This document shows, one piece after another, positions 11,258 through 22,292 of a stretch of 64,000 nt of DNA. The notes beneath the pieces were generated by a model. It ran no database searches and had not been told where the DNA came from. It saw only the letters and a list, made by a program, of their open reading frames with translations. The position numbers and the translations under genes were made by a program. The stretch's first letter is position 1. Each line of letters opens with the position of its first letter. This DNA comes from Flammulina velutipes (taxonomy: Eukaryota; Basidiomycota; Agaricomycetes; Agaricales; Physalacriaceae), in assembly GCA_011800155.1 (NCBI GenBank), contig CM022371.1, positions 3,286,001-3,350,000 of the forward strand, given 5' to 3'.

Positions 11258-11800
11258 TCAATATCTCCAGCTCTCCGCTTCTCCGCGTACTTCAGATGCC
11301 ACAATGTCCTCAAGAACCTTGCGAAAGGCGAGATATAAATCCGCAATGGGCGGACGAAGGAGGTTGTCGGGGAATTCAGGCGCGTTTTGCAACTTACTGT
11401 ACCTGAAATTCAAGCGCGCGTGTAGGTGGCCAAGGCTAAGCGCAGCGTCATGGAACTGGATATCGAAGAGCTTCACCAAATCTAGGTGGTATTTGAATAA
11501 TTTGGTCCTGGCCGGGGTGTCGGAGAATATGTTGTTGAACTTCCAGATGCGAAAGTTCAGCTGGCTGGCCCATTCCTCGTGCGGAGTTTTTTTTGTGACC
11601 AGGGAGACTTTTGACGCCGGTTGCCAGACTGATATCCACCAGAGAGATTCAACGTCATGGAGATATCCCGGTAACAATGGGACGCGCTGTACCCACTTGT
11701 ACTCATGAGGCTCCATCGCAAGCCAGGATATGTCGGGTTGCCGTTTCACTCCACCAGTAGTAGCCCGTAGTCTGCCACGCAAGATCGGTACAATAAATTG
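11258..11800 (-). pseudogene. relic resembling a fungal-type (FunK1-like) protein kinase C-lobe
   Basis: An open frame without a proper start overlaps the 3' end of the upstream hydrolase. Its readable part has EPHEYKWVQRVPLLPGYLHDVESLWWISVW, which fits the HDLESxxYVLLW-type helix of fungal FunK1 kinases, followed by a helical C-terminal tail. The N-lobe, the catalytic HRD loop and the DFG motif are absent. I read it as a decayed C-terminal fragment. Assignment rests on one motif only, so another fungal family is possible. Confidence 0.45.
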
Positions 11801-11831
11801 AGAATATTTGATAAATGTACAATTTAACGCC

Positions 11832-14274
11832 TTAGAAATTTCTAGCACTGATAAGCGCCTTATGCATCTCCCTGATTGCTTCGACAAGCTTCACATCCTC
11901 CGCATCCAGTCGTGACGCATCCCAATCCGCCTCCGGATCAGGGAATGTCTCGTTGTCGACGTCGCACCGAGTGCCATTCTTTGGTACTACGCCATTGAAG
12001 TAATCTCTGATGACTTTCGCGGTGCATACCGAATCCATAGCAGAGGAGCAATGCTATATAGGTCATTGTGGTCAATGAAAGGAGGCCTCATGACGAGGCA
12101 AAGACTTACACCCGGACCATCCTGGATGACCAGAACAGAAGAATTAGGCATGAGAGAGTTCACCCTCAGCCCGCTTGTCATTGGTGTTATTCTGTTGATA
12201 AGTGTCAGTGGAATGGTATTGCAATGAAGTGGGCAATACACACGGGTCATACTAAGAGCAAGGGACACGATTTTAGCTCAAGAGGACGTCTAACATCAAC
12301 ACTGTACTCACAGTGTTGCTGATAATCAACAGAGGAATGTCCAAACTCGCATTCCATGGACCCGTAAACCGTTCGGGTCCCCGAACAGGCCAATACTGGC
12401 ATCCACCATCAGGCTCGTTTAATCCAGTACTCAACCCAAAGTGGATGGACACATCCTCGAGCGTTCGCAAGCCTTCGTCCGCCAAGTCCTCAGCCGTCGG
12501 GAAATCCGCCAAAGACTTGGGAGGTGGCGAGTCGATACAGGTGACTGCAAGCCTAGTGACGCTCCCACTCCTTCCTTGGACGATGAAGTTATAGAGGGCT
12601 GTTCCGTTCCCGGCTATGCCTTCTGAGAATGCACGAGCGTACTGTGGCCACATGCGAGGGCGTTCGAGGGCAACGAGTAATAGTCCTTGATGACAAAGTC
12701 AGTCTGGGGCACGTGTAGGGCAAATATGAAAACTACCTCGAGCAGCACCCGACGTCAAGAATCCGGGACGCACTGAGAAGGGCGTTGCCAACGGTGCAAC
12801 AGCCAGTTCATCAAAGAAGTTTTCGAGGCGCTCTTCGATGTTTTTGCGTGTTTCGCCCTTGAAATGGGTAAGAGGGCAAAGTTCTGGACCAGCCTGAACG
12901 AGCAGTGAGTTTCACGTTCTCGTGAATTAAGCTGAACCCACTTGAGAGCAATCTTCCAAGAACAGGTTATAAGTCTTCTCGGAGTGAGCGACCCAGTTGG
13001 CTGGCCATTTGTGCGACGGCTCGGCTGATCTATAGTAAGCCAAAGTGCAAGGAATGGATGAAAAGATCAAACTTACTAGCCCAATTGACAGGGTCTGCGA
13101 TTCCGTCGATGACAGCGTAACCAATACGTTCGGGGATCCTGTTCAATCTATTCAGAGAAATTCGACATGAGTGGGCGGAAGTTCTTACATATTGACGAGG
13201 TACGCGCCGAGGATGGATCCGTACGAGCCACCAAAGTAATTCCTGCCCTAATGTCAGTATTCGTCAAGAGAGAACCCTAGTAAATTGAACGTACACCTTG
13301 GCACCTTTTCCATCGAAGACCTCGCTCATAAAATCCATATCTCTGACAACATTGGCGGTACCCATATACTTGAGCTCATCACCAAGGGCCTCGCTGCAGA
13401 CCTCAGCCTGACTTTTCTTCAGAGCTAAAAACTGCCTGAATTGATAGACGAGCTCTGTTCTGAGGACGGAAGAGGTGAGATTCTTGATGGATGAGACGGT
13501 GATACCCTGCTCTATAACGGTGTTTGCGTCGAACAAGGCGGACTCTTCGGGAGATGAAAAGCACTGCGTCGCGGGTCTTGGATTCTATATCAGTCTTGCA
13601 CGCGTATTGTATGTCTTGATACGCGTACCGTGTATGCCCAATCCCACGCTGGTCGAATCCTATGACATCCCAGTTATGTCCAATCAAGGTCCTCCCCAAG
13701 CCTCGAGAGCCAAGAATCATCGCCATCCCAGAACCCCCCGGTCCACCTTGGGAATATGACCCTTCAGAGTTCCGACGCGTGGTATCAAAGGAATAAGCGC
13801 ACCTGGATTCAGAAAGACAGATCCTTTTCTCGGATTCGTGGCATTGAAGCGCGCAAAGGCAATACTGGAAATTCCTGCACTGGAGTTGAAATAATCCTTG
13901 GGGACACTACAATCGATGATCAGAGACTACATTGCAACCGATGAGGGCACCACGTACATGACAGAACCACAGTCTATCCCTGGAGGCAGAGGCACGTCGC
14001 TCATGCTGGGACACGGCGCCCAAACGATAGTTCCGACGCTATATTCGCCATTGAGAGTAGAGTCCGGCCATGTAATCTCGTCAACCCATGTCGTGTCGAG
14101 GTCAGCGGCCAGAAATATTGCGAAGAGTTGGGTGAGCTGAATCAAGAAATAGACAGCGATGGTGTAGAACAGAGCACGGATAACTCTATGATTCCTTTTC
14201 GGGCGGTTCCGTTCTCCTTTGCAACCCCCGAAGTCAGGACATGGGCTCGCCGTCTTGGCCTTACATTTGTCCAT
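11832..14274 (-). CDS. membrane-anchored alpha/beta hydrolase with TAP-like C-terminus (peptidase-like)
   Basis: A many-exon gene. The N-terminus has a basic cytosolic segment and one transmembrane helix (VIRALFYTIAVYFLIQLTQLFAIFL). The ectodomain starts with CPSMSDVPLPPGIDCGSVI and, after a splice from a GTACGT donor, VPKDYFNSSAG. The oxyanion motif FLNPGGPGGSGMA is restored by removing a 55-nt intron. Next come WDVIGFDQRGIGHT and the nucleophile elbow NYFGGSYGSILGAYL. The C-terminal exon (DSVCTAKVIRDYFNGVVPKNGTRCDVDNETFP) matches the TAP-like C-terminal domain of tripeptidyl/prolyl aminopeptidase-type hydrolases. Such enzymes release N-terminal peptides in the secretory pathway or outside the cell. 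The specificity is inferred only. Confidence 0.82.
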
Positions 14275-14387
14275 AATGGCTTGGTGGTGGTTGTAGTTCA
14301 GGTCAAACTCTCAACTATCTCCACATGCTCCTTATCTTTGGTGCTGCGGGGTCCGTCAATAGAAAAAATGTATTGTGTTAGAGATGT

Positions 14388-15751
14388 CTACAGCTTGCTT
14401 TTAGTAAGCGGTAAATCATTGCCTTTAGTACGTGAGTGCGGTGTTGGACGATCTCGTTGCGTTGCTTCCTCTACGATCTTCTTCATCGCATCCCAGTCAA
14501 CCTTGATTCCCTCCTGCTCAAACGCTTCTCGATATGCCGGGACCGTCAGCATAGTCCACGCGATCCTCTCTTCCGCTGTCGGAGCGCCTTCTGGCTGCAC
14601 CTCAAATTCCGGCGAGCGTCCGTATGCGATGGTAGCTGCTTCAATTAGAATTGACCTGCATGCGCACCAACAGAGTCAGTGATAGGTTCACGGATATGAC
14701 AGAGAACGGCATACGCAGTAAGCCCAAAAACAGGTTTTGTCCCACCAGATTCTCGTCCCGTCAAGAATTGGTGCATTCGGTATTGACGAACAATCTTGTT
14801 GGGGCCAAAAATGGTGTTGAAGTCCCTGTGAGAGTGATACGGGACTTCAAGGCTGGCTAGGTCAGAGAACGGGGACTCGGATTGGATGAAGCCCTTTAGA
14901 GGGTGAGAGAAGAGGGAAGCGACTTCGGCAGAGTTGAGGATAGGCTAGATACGGAATTTAGAACGTGATGAATCATTGAAGGAGCAACCCACGCGAATTG
15001 TGTTGTCTACTATAAGAACTACCACACTACAACAATCATAAGTATCGAAGACAGTACGAGGGGTAAACACTGGCACGTACGGAGTAACGATTAACTGGTT
15101 TGAAGCCATAAATGGTTCCATAACACATAAAAGTGGTGCCTTTCGTTTGTCCATTGGAAGCCCTATCTTCCTGGAATGTCAGGCAACGAAGATGTATTGC
15201 TGAATACCAATCGCACCTCTTCGAAAGCCTCTCGTCGCTAATACGTGGCAATGGTTAGACGCGAATTCTTCGGGCACTAGCTGACACTGACAGCGGTATC
15301 CTCAAAAGTACGGTCTTCTGGATCGACCTTTCCTCCAGGTAAGGATGTATCCCCAGCGTAACTACGAAGCGTTGCCGCTCGTCTGACAAGCTGGGTTCAA
15401 CATGCCTGTCTTCCCGGGACCGTAAAGAACGTCACGGTACCTACTTACCGGCTAAGCAGGACATGCAAGTCGCCGGAGCGTCCAACGAACAGCGCAACAA
15501 GAACCGCAGCACAGCGGGAACGGGGGAATTTCATTCTGGGTTTGGGAGTGCGATATGAGACGAGGTTTCGCAAGCATCTGGGGAACAAAGGTTGGCTGGC
15601 AATCTAGAGGCCAGGAAGAAAGAGCGTACTGTCGAGATTCCTTGGTGAGCACAGGGACCGTGTTTTTGGTGAGGTTAACTTTCTTTCGATGATATCTGAG
15701 GAGGTTTATGGGTCTTGGACCGCCGCGGGAAGGGGGAGGGCGGGGCGACAT
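14388..15751 (-). CDS. NUDIX hydrolase, CoA pyrophosphatase (PCD1/NUDT7-like)
   Basis: A spliced gene. Exon joins give ...LTKESRQ/CLRNLVSYR..., then SRCAAVLVALFVGRSGDLHVLLSR/RAATLRSYAGDTSLPGGKVDPEDRTFEDTA/RREAFEE/IGLPMDKRKAPLLC. The NUDIX box G(x)nREAxEExGL and the LRSYAGDTSLPGG entry are characteristic of the peroxisomal coenzyme-A diphosphatase subfamily, which cleaves CoA and acyl-CoA to phosphopantetheine and 3',5'-ADP. Downstream, CVMEPFMASNQLIVTPYVPV follows the family pattern. The C-terminal part reads QPEGAPTAEERIAWTMLTVPAYREAFEQEGIKVDWDAM. The start is placed at 15751 (MSPRPPPS), 74 bp from the divergent SAICAR synthase start, implying a shared promoter. No clear PTS1 tripeptide is seen. 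Confidence 0.82.
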
Positions 15752-15825
15752 GGAGGATGGAAAGCAAGTTGCGGGTGTCTCGGGCCGGTCCGAGCTTTAC
15801 ATCTTGATTCTTTTCTACACTAACG

Positions 15826-16886
15826 ATGGCTGCTTTGACTCAAACAAACTTGGCTGGGTTGACTCTCGTATCGAAAGGAAAAGTCAGAGACATCTACAGC
15901 ACATCGTCCGCTGAACATCTACTCTTTGTGGCAACGGACAGGATCTCTGCATACGATGTTATCCTCAACAACGTTCGTCCTTCATTTTTCTAATGGCCTA
16001 TCAAACCCATCTAAGTATAGGGTATCCCAGACAAAGGAAAGCTCCTCACCAAGATATCTCTTTTCTGGTTCTCGAAGCTCGCACGTATCATCCCGAACCA
16101 TTTCGTAACTGCCGACGTCGACCAAATGCCGGAAGAAGTGAGGCCGTATAAAGACCAGCTCGATGGACGTGCGATGCTCGTGAAGAAGGCCAAGGTTGTT
16201 CCTCTCGAAGCGATCGTGCGGGGATATCTGACTGGTGAGCCTATCCACAATGAAAATCATCCATGAATCTCAATAAATGGGGTTCCAGGTTCTGCATGGT
16301 CTGAGTACAAATCGTCGGGGACAGTCCATGGCATCGCGATACCCGTCGGGATGCAGGAGTCACAGAAATTCTCCGAGCCAATATTTACGCCATCCACTAA
16401 AGCTGAACAGGGCGCGCACGACGAGAATATTTCCCCCGAAAAAGGTGCTCCCTTCTTTCTCTTTCCACCCACAAAAATGACTCACCTCCATCCTTTACAG
16501 CATCTACGCTCATCGGCGAAACTCTCTATGCGAAGATCTCCCACGCAGCTCTCACACTCTACTCTGAAGCCGCCGCATACGCTCTGTCCAAGGGCATAAT
16601 CCTCGCAGATACAAAATTCGAGTTTGGACTTATCGGAGACGAACTGATCCTTATCGACGAGCTCTTGACCCCAGACTCGTCGCGATATTGGCCTGTTGAA
16701 GGCTACCAGCTTGGTGTCACCCCGCCAAGTTTCGATAAACAGTATCTGCGGGATTGGTTAGTCCGATCCGGATTCAAGAAGGGACTGGAAAAAGGTGTAG
16801 ACGGGACGGGATGGACGATCGCTGACGACGTCGTTCAAGGGACGAGACAGCGGTACACGGACGTTGTCGATATGTTAGTCGGTTGA
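15826..16886 (+). CDS. ADE1: phosphoribosylaminoimidazole-succinocarboxamide (SAICAR) synthase
   Basis: The purine-pathway ligase that joins aspartate to CAIR using ATP. Three short introns are removed: one after VILNN, one after VRGYLTG and one after ISPEK. The protein, about 300 residues, has the family motifs [81 protein letters not shown] and [11 protein letters not shown]. It is full length, with the start at 15826 and stop at 16884-16886. It is divergently arranged with the NUDIX gene. The sequence shows no regulatory peculiarity. Confidence 0.97.
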
Positions 16887-17069
16887 GAATCGATACGGCA
16901 AGGGTATGTATGTCAAATGCATCATTGAATTGATGCAGCGCATTGTTAAATACGTTCTATACACGCATGATTCACCGAGCCAGATTCTCTATAATTATCT
17001 AGAGGAAGGATTGTAAGAGTCGAGTTCGATACGAAGCTGAAGGACAGCATACCTCGAATTTCGTTTGGT

Positions 17070-17456
17070 CTATTTCCTTCCATGGCTATCCTTTCCCTCA
17101 GGACCCTCGCCAGGCTCTCCACCCCTCGATTTCAGGTCTTCCACTCCTCCATATCGCTCCGTGGGACCAGGAGCCTTGTAAGGCTCGTCTTTGCTGACGG
17201 TGCTGTACGCGGTATCCATCGCGCTCTTCGCCCCAACCTGGCTGAACTTGTTGGAAGGTTTCTCGTGTGGTTTCTGCACGTTCCCAGAATCTGGGTCAAC
17301 ACGGTGGATTTGGGAGTCAGGCGGAGGCGTGTCGTCTACGCCTTTGTTGTAGGAATCAGTGGAATGCGGGGTGCTTGTGGCGCATGTAACGTGAATAGAG
17401 CGACGCGACATCGAGACGCGTGTTTGGGAAATAATGCTTTTTCTGAAGGCGAACAT
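17070..17456 (-). CDS. small conserved protein, probable mitochondrial import
   Basis: An intronless 128-residue protein. The first 25 residues are basic and hydroxylated without acids (MFAFRKSIISQTRVSMSRRS), fitting a mitochondrial presequence. The rest is hydrophilic and glycine/proline-rich: YNKGVDDTPPPDSQIHRVDPDSGNVQKPHE and a C-terminal DLKSRGGEPGEGPEGKDSHGRK. I recall similar short proteins in other agaricomycetes, but no function. The opposite strand also has a long open frame (17082-17708), which I reject because this frame has the better composition and a targeting peptide. Confidence 0.6.
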   Translation of the reverse strand: MFAFRKSIISQTRVSMSRRSIHVTCATSTPHSTDSYNKGVDDTPPPDSQIHRVDPDSGNVQKPHEKPSNKFSQVGAKSAMDTAYSTVSKDEPYKAPGPTERYGGVEDLKSRGGEPGEGPEGKDSHGRK

Positions 17457-17593
17457 GGTGTGCAGTTGGTGGTTGACAGTGAAGAATGGGATTATGAAAT
17501 CCTTCGACGCTTTTTGGTTGTTACCCCAGATACGTCATGCGCGTCATTTGCGACGCTTATGGAAATTGGCGCTTTCTTCCTCTTACGGTCAAT

Positions 17594-18107
17594 ATGTCTG
17601 CTATCCCGTCGGCATATCGAACGTTCTTCCTATATGTGGAGCCAATATCGGCATTGGCTGGCGCATACTACGCCGCCTTCCAACCATCTGCCTACCTCCG
17701 TGACCTGAGCCTTGCCAGCTCTATCGAACCCATCGTTGTTAATACGACACAGACCAACATGGCGCTACAGCAACTGGCAAACCTCTACCTACTCTTTGCT
17801 TTGAATGAACATCTAGTTCTATCTTCCACTTCCTCTATTACCGTCTGGAAGCGGCTTTTGCTGGTCCTGCTCATTGCAGATTTTGGCCACCTACTCACGA
17901 TGATGCCGTTGGGATGGGGCGTTTACTGGAAGGTCTGGGAGTGGAACGCCATGTCATGGGGTAACGTGGGCTTTGTTTACCTCGGCGCGTTAACACGTTT
18001 GTCCTTCCTCTTCGACGTTGGGCTGAGCTCCAAGTCCAAAAAGCAAATATGTACGTCTCCATTTGTGTGTTTTCGGACTCGGGATTGTATTGAATTTGTT
18101 CGTAGGA
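17594..18107 (+). CDS. DUF7704-type four-helix membrane protein
   Basis: Two exons (17594-18050 and 18106-18107). The stop codon TGA is formed across the 55-nt intron (T + GA). The 152-residue product has about four hydrophobic segments: YRTFFLYVEPISALAGAYYAAF, LQQLANLYLLFALNEHLVL, VWKRLLLVLLIADFGHLLTM and WGNVGFVYLGALTRLSFLF. This is the pattern I associate with the fungal DUF7704 integral membrane family, with RTFFLYVEP at the start and ADxGHL in helix 3. The start MSAIPSAY was chosen because family members begin just before this motif. The function is unknown. It is convergent with the small membrane gene at 18167-18578. Confidence 0.65.
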
Positions 18108-18166
18108 CGGATCATTTCGGACTCATGGTAGTACATTGTTCTTCTCTACAGACGCCATGCATTCCC

Positions 18167-18578
18167 TTATTCACCTTCAACCTTGCGCCACACATACTCT
18201 TTTACAATAGTAATGCAATGCTCGGGGGCTTCTCCGTCTAGAGGGTCCAAGAAGCATTTCTCGTAAATGCGCTGGTCAGGCTGTGGGGAATGATGAGTCG
18301 TCTGAACAAATGTCGAATTCGGAGGCATACCGCGAGGTATACACCAAGATACACCCCGATGGCCAGAATGGATGTGTAGAAGATGAACTTCAAGAGTCCA
18401 GATAGGAATCCTCCCTCATTTGTCTGCCCAACGCATCAGTGGAAATCGACGCGGAATAGACACGACCTACGCCACTCGACTGGGAACCTCCAAACAAAGA
18501 GAGGACGTAGAAGTGGTTCACGATTTGGGGACGTTCTTTGGACCTAGCGACAGCCAAAGATTTCTCCGATTTCGGCAT
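18167..18578 (-). CDS. small single-pass membrane protein, about 104 aa
   Basis: Three exons were reconstructed by frame and splice sites (50-nt introns GTAGGT...GGCAG and GTATGC...CACAG). The joined product is MPKSEKSLAVARSKERP..., then a transmembrane helix LLKFIFYTSILAIGVYLGVYLA. A C-terminal domain follows with PDQRIYEKCFLDPLDGEAPEH and KEYVWRKVEGE. I do not recognise a family. The second exon, coding for the membrane helix, and the last exon are convincing in composition. The start ATG follows an in-frame stop. Its KCF...YVWRK tail resembles that of the small membrane protein at 29465-29918. Confidence 0.5.
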
Positions 18579-19151
18579 CTACGCAGGTATCTTTCACAGA
18601 AAGGGCGATTGTGGTGGGGAAAGACAATGTTGTTCTCACGAGGCACGGGGGTTTTTATAGTAGACTTACGGCGGTCGACCCTTGCCATTTGGAGACAAGA
18701 GGAAAGGGAGATGGTAACGGTCATAGGGCGGCAAGTAAGTATCACGTACGCTCAAGAATAAGAATGGACAATTGGAGAACAATGACTTGACCTTGTTACT
18801 GATAAGTCTATCCGCACATCCAGGCCGGCCGAGTCATCTATCTTACGCTACGCGAGAACTTTTTTTCTTGTGTTGCTAAGTGGTTCAAACTTCAAGCTTG
18901 AAGTATGAACCTTCGAGTGGCGCACCGTCACGCGTGACTCCCTTGTTTCGTTCTACCACCATCGTCTCGAGTTCGACCTATTTAGTAGATGTGTTACGGT
19001 GCGTTTTGTTTTAATCGTAGTGGAGTAGTAAGCTCATATGCATAGTAGGATATGTTGAATTCAAAGATTCTTGACCTCCAGAGTCCAAGTAAGCGATCGG
19101 CCCGAAAGTCCTTTAGACTAAGACTACTAATAGTCTTCACCTCAAACGATC
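18579..19151. promoter_or_regulatory. divergent intergenic region with a 28-bp near-palindrome
   Basis: No gene was found. At 18883-18910 lies an imperfect palindrome with one mismatched pair, centred on ACTTCAAGCTTGAAGT (perfect over 16 bp, 18889-18904). It is 240 bp upstream of the first AGY/WAN copy. The leader just before that copy (GATCGGCCCGAAAG...) is shared with the copy at 36.4 kb. Confidence 0.4.
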
Positions 19152-19568
19152 ATGAACGACACGGACTTCAAGTTCACGCCCTACGTAAATGCGTGGCCCC
19201 GCACGACCATCGTGGCTGGGTACATCATCTCCCTCGAACAAGGCGCGCGCTGGGCAAACAAGGTGCGGAACGACCCAACGCGCATCCTCCCCGCGACCAT
19301 TCGCCTCAGCCCAACCGTTCTCTTGACCATCGACGAGGATTTTAGAAAGGAGGGAGGTATTGGAGTCTTCTATAATATTGGGGACTCCTTGAATGAAAAT
19401 GCAAGTGCGCGGTATATTGTTGCGACCCAGGCGAAGCGCGGGAATTGGTGGAATACTTCGAGGGAGAGTGTTGAGAGGGAGCGGGTGACGGACCCAGAGA
19501 TTAGGTTTGAGGAAGGGAAGGAGGATCGACGTGTTCTTGAACGTCTCAAGGAGAACGGTGAGCACTGA
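19152..19568 (+). CDS. AGY/WAN family copy A1 (splice acceptor lost)
   Basis: The first of the unrecognised AGY/WAN family. Exon 1 is intact: FTPYVNAWPRTTIVAGYIIS, LEQGARWANKVRNDP, RLSPTVLLTIDEDFRKEGGIG, YIVATQAKRGNWWNTSRES, RVTDPEIRFEEG and RLKENG at the donor. The usual last exon is still readable at 19612-19647 (GITPSGFDCHFY), but the base pair before it is TG rather than AG, so the canonical acceptor is gone. Intron retention gives the stop at 19568. A cryptic TAG acceptor about 27 nt upstream would give a different 14-residue tail. It is the closest relative of A8 at 36.4 kb. Function is unknown. Confidence 0.55.
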   Translation: MNDTDFKFTPYVNAWPRTTIVAGYIISLEQGARWANKVRNDPTRILPATIRLSPTVLLTIDEDFRKEGGIGVFYNIGDSLNENASARYIVATQAKRGNWWNTSRESVERERVTDPEIRFEEGKEDRRVLERLKENGEH

Positions 19569-19985
19569 GTGGTTAAGTATGTGGTTCTAGCTGATTCGTG
19601 CGCACTTTGGCATAACCCCGAGCGGATTTGACTGTCATTTTTATTAAACCCCATGATGCCTGGACGCATCTCCCTCTCCGTGAAGGCAGCCGCAACACCA
19701 TATAGATCTCAGGAATACAAGTTTCCCTTCGCAAATGACCCAACTAAATGGTTGTGAATGTAAGAATAATTCTTCTCATTCGTCTACCCTCCTCATGTTC
19801 TACTTTATTATTCTCGTTCCCCGAAAACGGTGAATAGCTACAACGCCACATCTTGAATTTACATAATATTCAACGAGTCACTTGCAGACAACCATGATCG
19901 GAACCGATTGACACACATCGAATGAGATCCAGTAAGCAGCGGACGACCGTCTCAACGCGAGGTCATGGCTTCGCCTCAAACGACC

Positions 19986-20480
19986 ATGACTGACACTGTA
20001 CACTCATCGCCTCCCAAAAACGCGCGCCCCCGAGCCACCATGATCGCTGGTTACATACTCTCCCTCGAACAAGGCGCCCGATGGGCAAACAAGGTCCGAA
20101 ACGACCCAACGCGCATCCTCCCTGCCACCGTCCGTCTCAGCCCAACCGTCCTCGACATCATCGACGAAGATTTCAGAAAACATGGAGGTATAGGCGTCTT
20201 CTATAATATCGGTGATTCCGCGAATGAACAAGCATCTATGCGGTACCTCGTTACGACCCAGATGAAGCACGGGTATTGGTGGAATACTACGGAGGAGACT
20301 GTTGAGAGGGAGCGGGTGAGGGATCCGGAGATTAGGCTTGAGGAGGGGGAGGAGGATCGGCGTGTTCTTGAACGACTCAAGGAGAGCGGTGAGCGATTAA
20401 ATGGATTGCAATGTTGTGGATGAAGCTGACTCTTACGTCTAGGTATTAACCCGACCAAATTTGATTGTCATTTCTTTTGA
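19986..20480 (+). CDS. AGY/WAN family copy A2
   Basis: Two exons joined at a phase-1 GT-AG intron. Family hallmarks in order: RATMIAGYILSLEQGARWANK (about residues 20-40), RLSPTVLDIIDEDFRKHGGIG, RYLVTTQMKHGYWWN, RERVRDPEIRLEEGEEDRR, and the last exon GINPTKFDCHFF. The start was set at the ATG in ACCATGAC because A3, A5, A7, A8 and A11 start at the same place; an in-frame ATG at 19965 is also possible. The leader has the shared block CAACGCCACATCTTGAAT...CAACGAGTC also found before A3. No signal peptide or membrane segment is seen. The function is unknown. Confidence 0.7.
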
Positions 20481-20657
20481 ACCACAACTCGCTGACGCTC
20501 CTCCTCCTACGTGAAGATAAATGTCGCGCCACATATCAGTAACACAAGTTTCTCTCAAAGCCCTACTCGGATCGTAACGAATGTCATGACAAATTGTCTC
20601 ACTTCAACGCCACATCTTGATTTTACATAATACCCAACGAGTCTCCTGCAAACCACC

Positions 20658-21169
20658 ATGACCGAACCAGATACCACGCGTCCCCCCTCCTTACCACCAC
20701 CCCAAATTCCAAGGCCACGTAACACAATAATCGCCGGGTACATCATCTCGCTCGAAGATGGCGCACGCTGGGCCAACAAAATATGGGCCGAGCACCGGAT
20801 CGATCCGCTCCCTACAGACCTCGAAACGAGCCCTACCGTCCTCGGAATCATCAACAGAGACTTCAGGAAGCGAGGAGGTCTTGGCGTCCATTTCAATATC
20901 ATCGATATTCGGAACCAAGTCACCACGACTCGGTACATCGTCACGACGCAGACAAAGTATGGGCGGTGGGTGAATAGTTGGCCGGAGACTAATGGGAGGG
21001 AGATTGTTAGGGATCCGGGGCTTCAGTTGAGAGAGGGCGAAGAGGATCGACGAATCTTGGAGGGTCTGAAGGAGGATGGTATGTGGCGTTCAGTAACTTC
21101 CGGAGAGACAACGTTGAACAACTCCGTTCAGGAATTATTCCTATTGAGTTTGGGTGTTATTTCTTCTGA
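20658..21169 (+). CDS. AGY/WAN family copy A3
   Basis: An intact two-exon copy of subgroup II, which has NKIW/NKLW after GARWA and a tail of the IEFGCYFF type. Proline-rich N-terminus, then RNTIIAGYIISLEDGARWAN, TSPTVLGIINRDFRKRGGLG, TTRYIVTTQTKYGRWVN, REIVRDPGLQLREGEEDRR and GIIPIEFGCYFF. The intron starts GTATGTGG and ends TTCAG, phase 1. This copy and about 600 bp downstream of it were duplicated in inverted orientation at 30.1-31.1 kb, where the coding part has decayed. The function is unknown. Confidence 0.7.
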
Positions 21170-21800
21170 TATTCTCTGGAGACGTATGCCTTTTCAACCA
21201 ACTACTTACATAGACTAAGATAGATTTGAGGAGCCCCCGATCGCGGTATGGGGTCGTGATCGCGTTTGGTCAGAGAGGCCGAAACCTTCTGAAAGTCATT
21301 GTCTTGTCATGGTCAAAGAATCCCACATATTCACTCATTTTCGAGGCCAGTAGGCCGTTGCACGCCTTCAAGCTCCGCGTTTGGCGGCGACAGAATAATT
21401 ATTGGCCACAAGATCATGATTGACGGACAGTCGGCCCGGAAATGCTCTTGAGCTCAAACACCCATGATCCATGATGCTTGACACGTTCTCGGTACTCAAG
21501 CATCTCACCGCCTCGAATAAGTCCTGTTCTCGTTTGTATGGAGATTGCTAGGTACGTATCCAGGATGGTGGAACATACTATGGGAGCACTCGCCCACCAC
21601 GGATTGGAGAAGTACTCTACAACTGTCCATGGCCTCGTCTAGGTATGACTTCCATCGCTATCTCCTGCTATCGAGCTCGAATGGTAAGCCATGCGATCAA
21701 AGTATGACGCGAGGACCTGACACGCATACGTAGGATTTTACCTAAATACAACTATACAGGGCGCCCAATCTCTTTGTGGATTCACGTTCAACCCTTGACC
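21170..21800 (+). repeat. spacer arm of inverted segmental duplication (partner 30.16-30.69 kb, minus)
   Basis: The DNA between A3 and A4 has no convincing gene, but is almost identical to the reverse complement of about 30165-30690. Small frames such as MRSPRSRYGVVIAFGQ... are open in both copies only because the DNA is nearly identical. The homology continues into A3 on one side. On the other side, after divergence near 21.7 kb, a piece of the A4-type gene reappears in the partner (30046-30140). Confidence 0.7.
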
Positions 21801-22292
21801 ATGGCCAGCGCCCAATTGTCTTCCCCAGTCCAGTATCAACTACATCCCGAAATCCGTCGAACGATAATCGCGGGGTACATCATATCCCTCGAAGACGCCG
21901 CATGCTGGGCGAACAAAGTACGCCCGAGTTCTTCCCCCAGACTTGCGATCAAGCCCGACCGTCCTTGGTATCATCCACCGAGATTGCAAGAAACAAGGGG
22001 GTCTGGGCGTTCAGTATAATATTGTGGATATTCGGAATCAGGCTACCACCACTCGCTTCATCGTCCTCACGCAGATGGTCCCTGGGACGTGGTTGAACGA
22101 CTGGCCGGAGACGCAGGGGAGGGAGCTCGTGAGGGATCCTAAGCTTCGCCTTGAAGAGGGCGAAGAGGATCGGCGTACGCTTTCGCGCCTCGTTGAGAAT
22201 GGTAAGTGTGTCGCTGTTGAATTTTTGGCTGCAACTAATAAATGACGCATTCAGGTATAAATGCCATTGAATTCGGCTGTTATTTCTTTTGA
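21801..22292 (+). pseudogene. AGY/WAN family copy A4, frameshifted
   Basis: The first part reads MASAQLSSPVQYQLHPEIRR, TIIAGYIISLEDAACWANKV (GAR changed to AAC), then the frame shifts by one base near 21930-21945 in the short linker before SPTVLGIIHRDCKKQGGLG. The second part continues normally (RNQATTTRFIVLTQMVPG, RELVRDPKLRLEEGEEDRR), with a normal GTAAGT donor, TTCAG acceptor and last exon GINAIEFGCYFF. A single small indel in the linker explains the break, so it is probably a recent pseudogene, unless a sequencing error is involved. Confidence 0.65.

Noticed and set aside
17082..17708. 208-codon plus-strand frame
   Set aside because: It is antisense to the 128-aa protein with a mitochondrial-type presequence and merges into the leader of the DUF7704-type gene; no motif.
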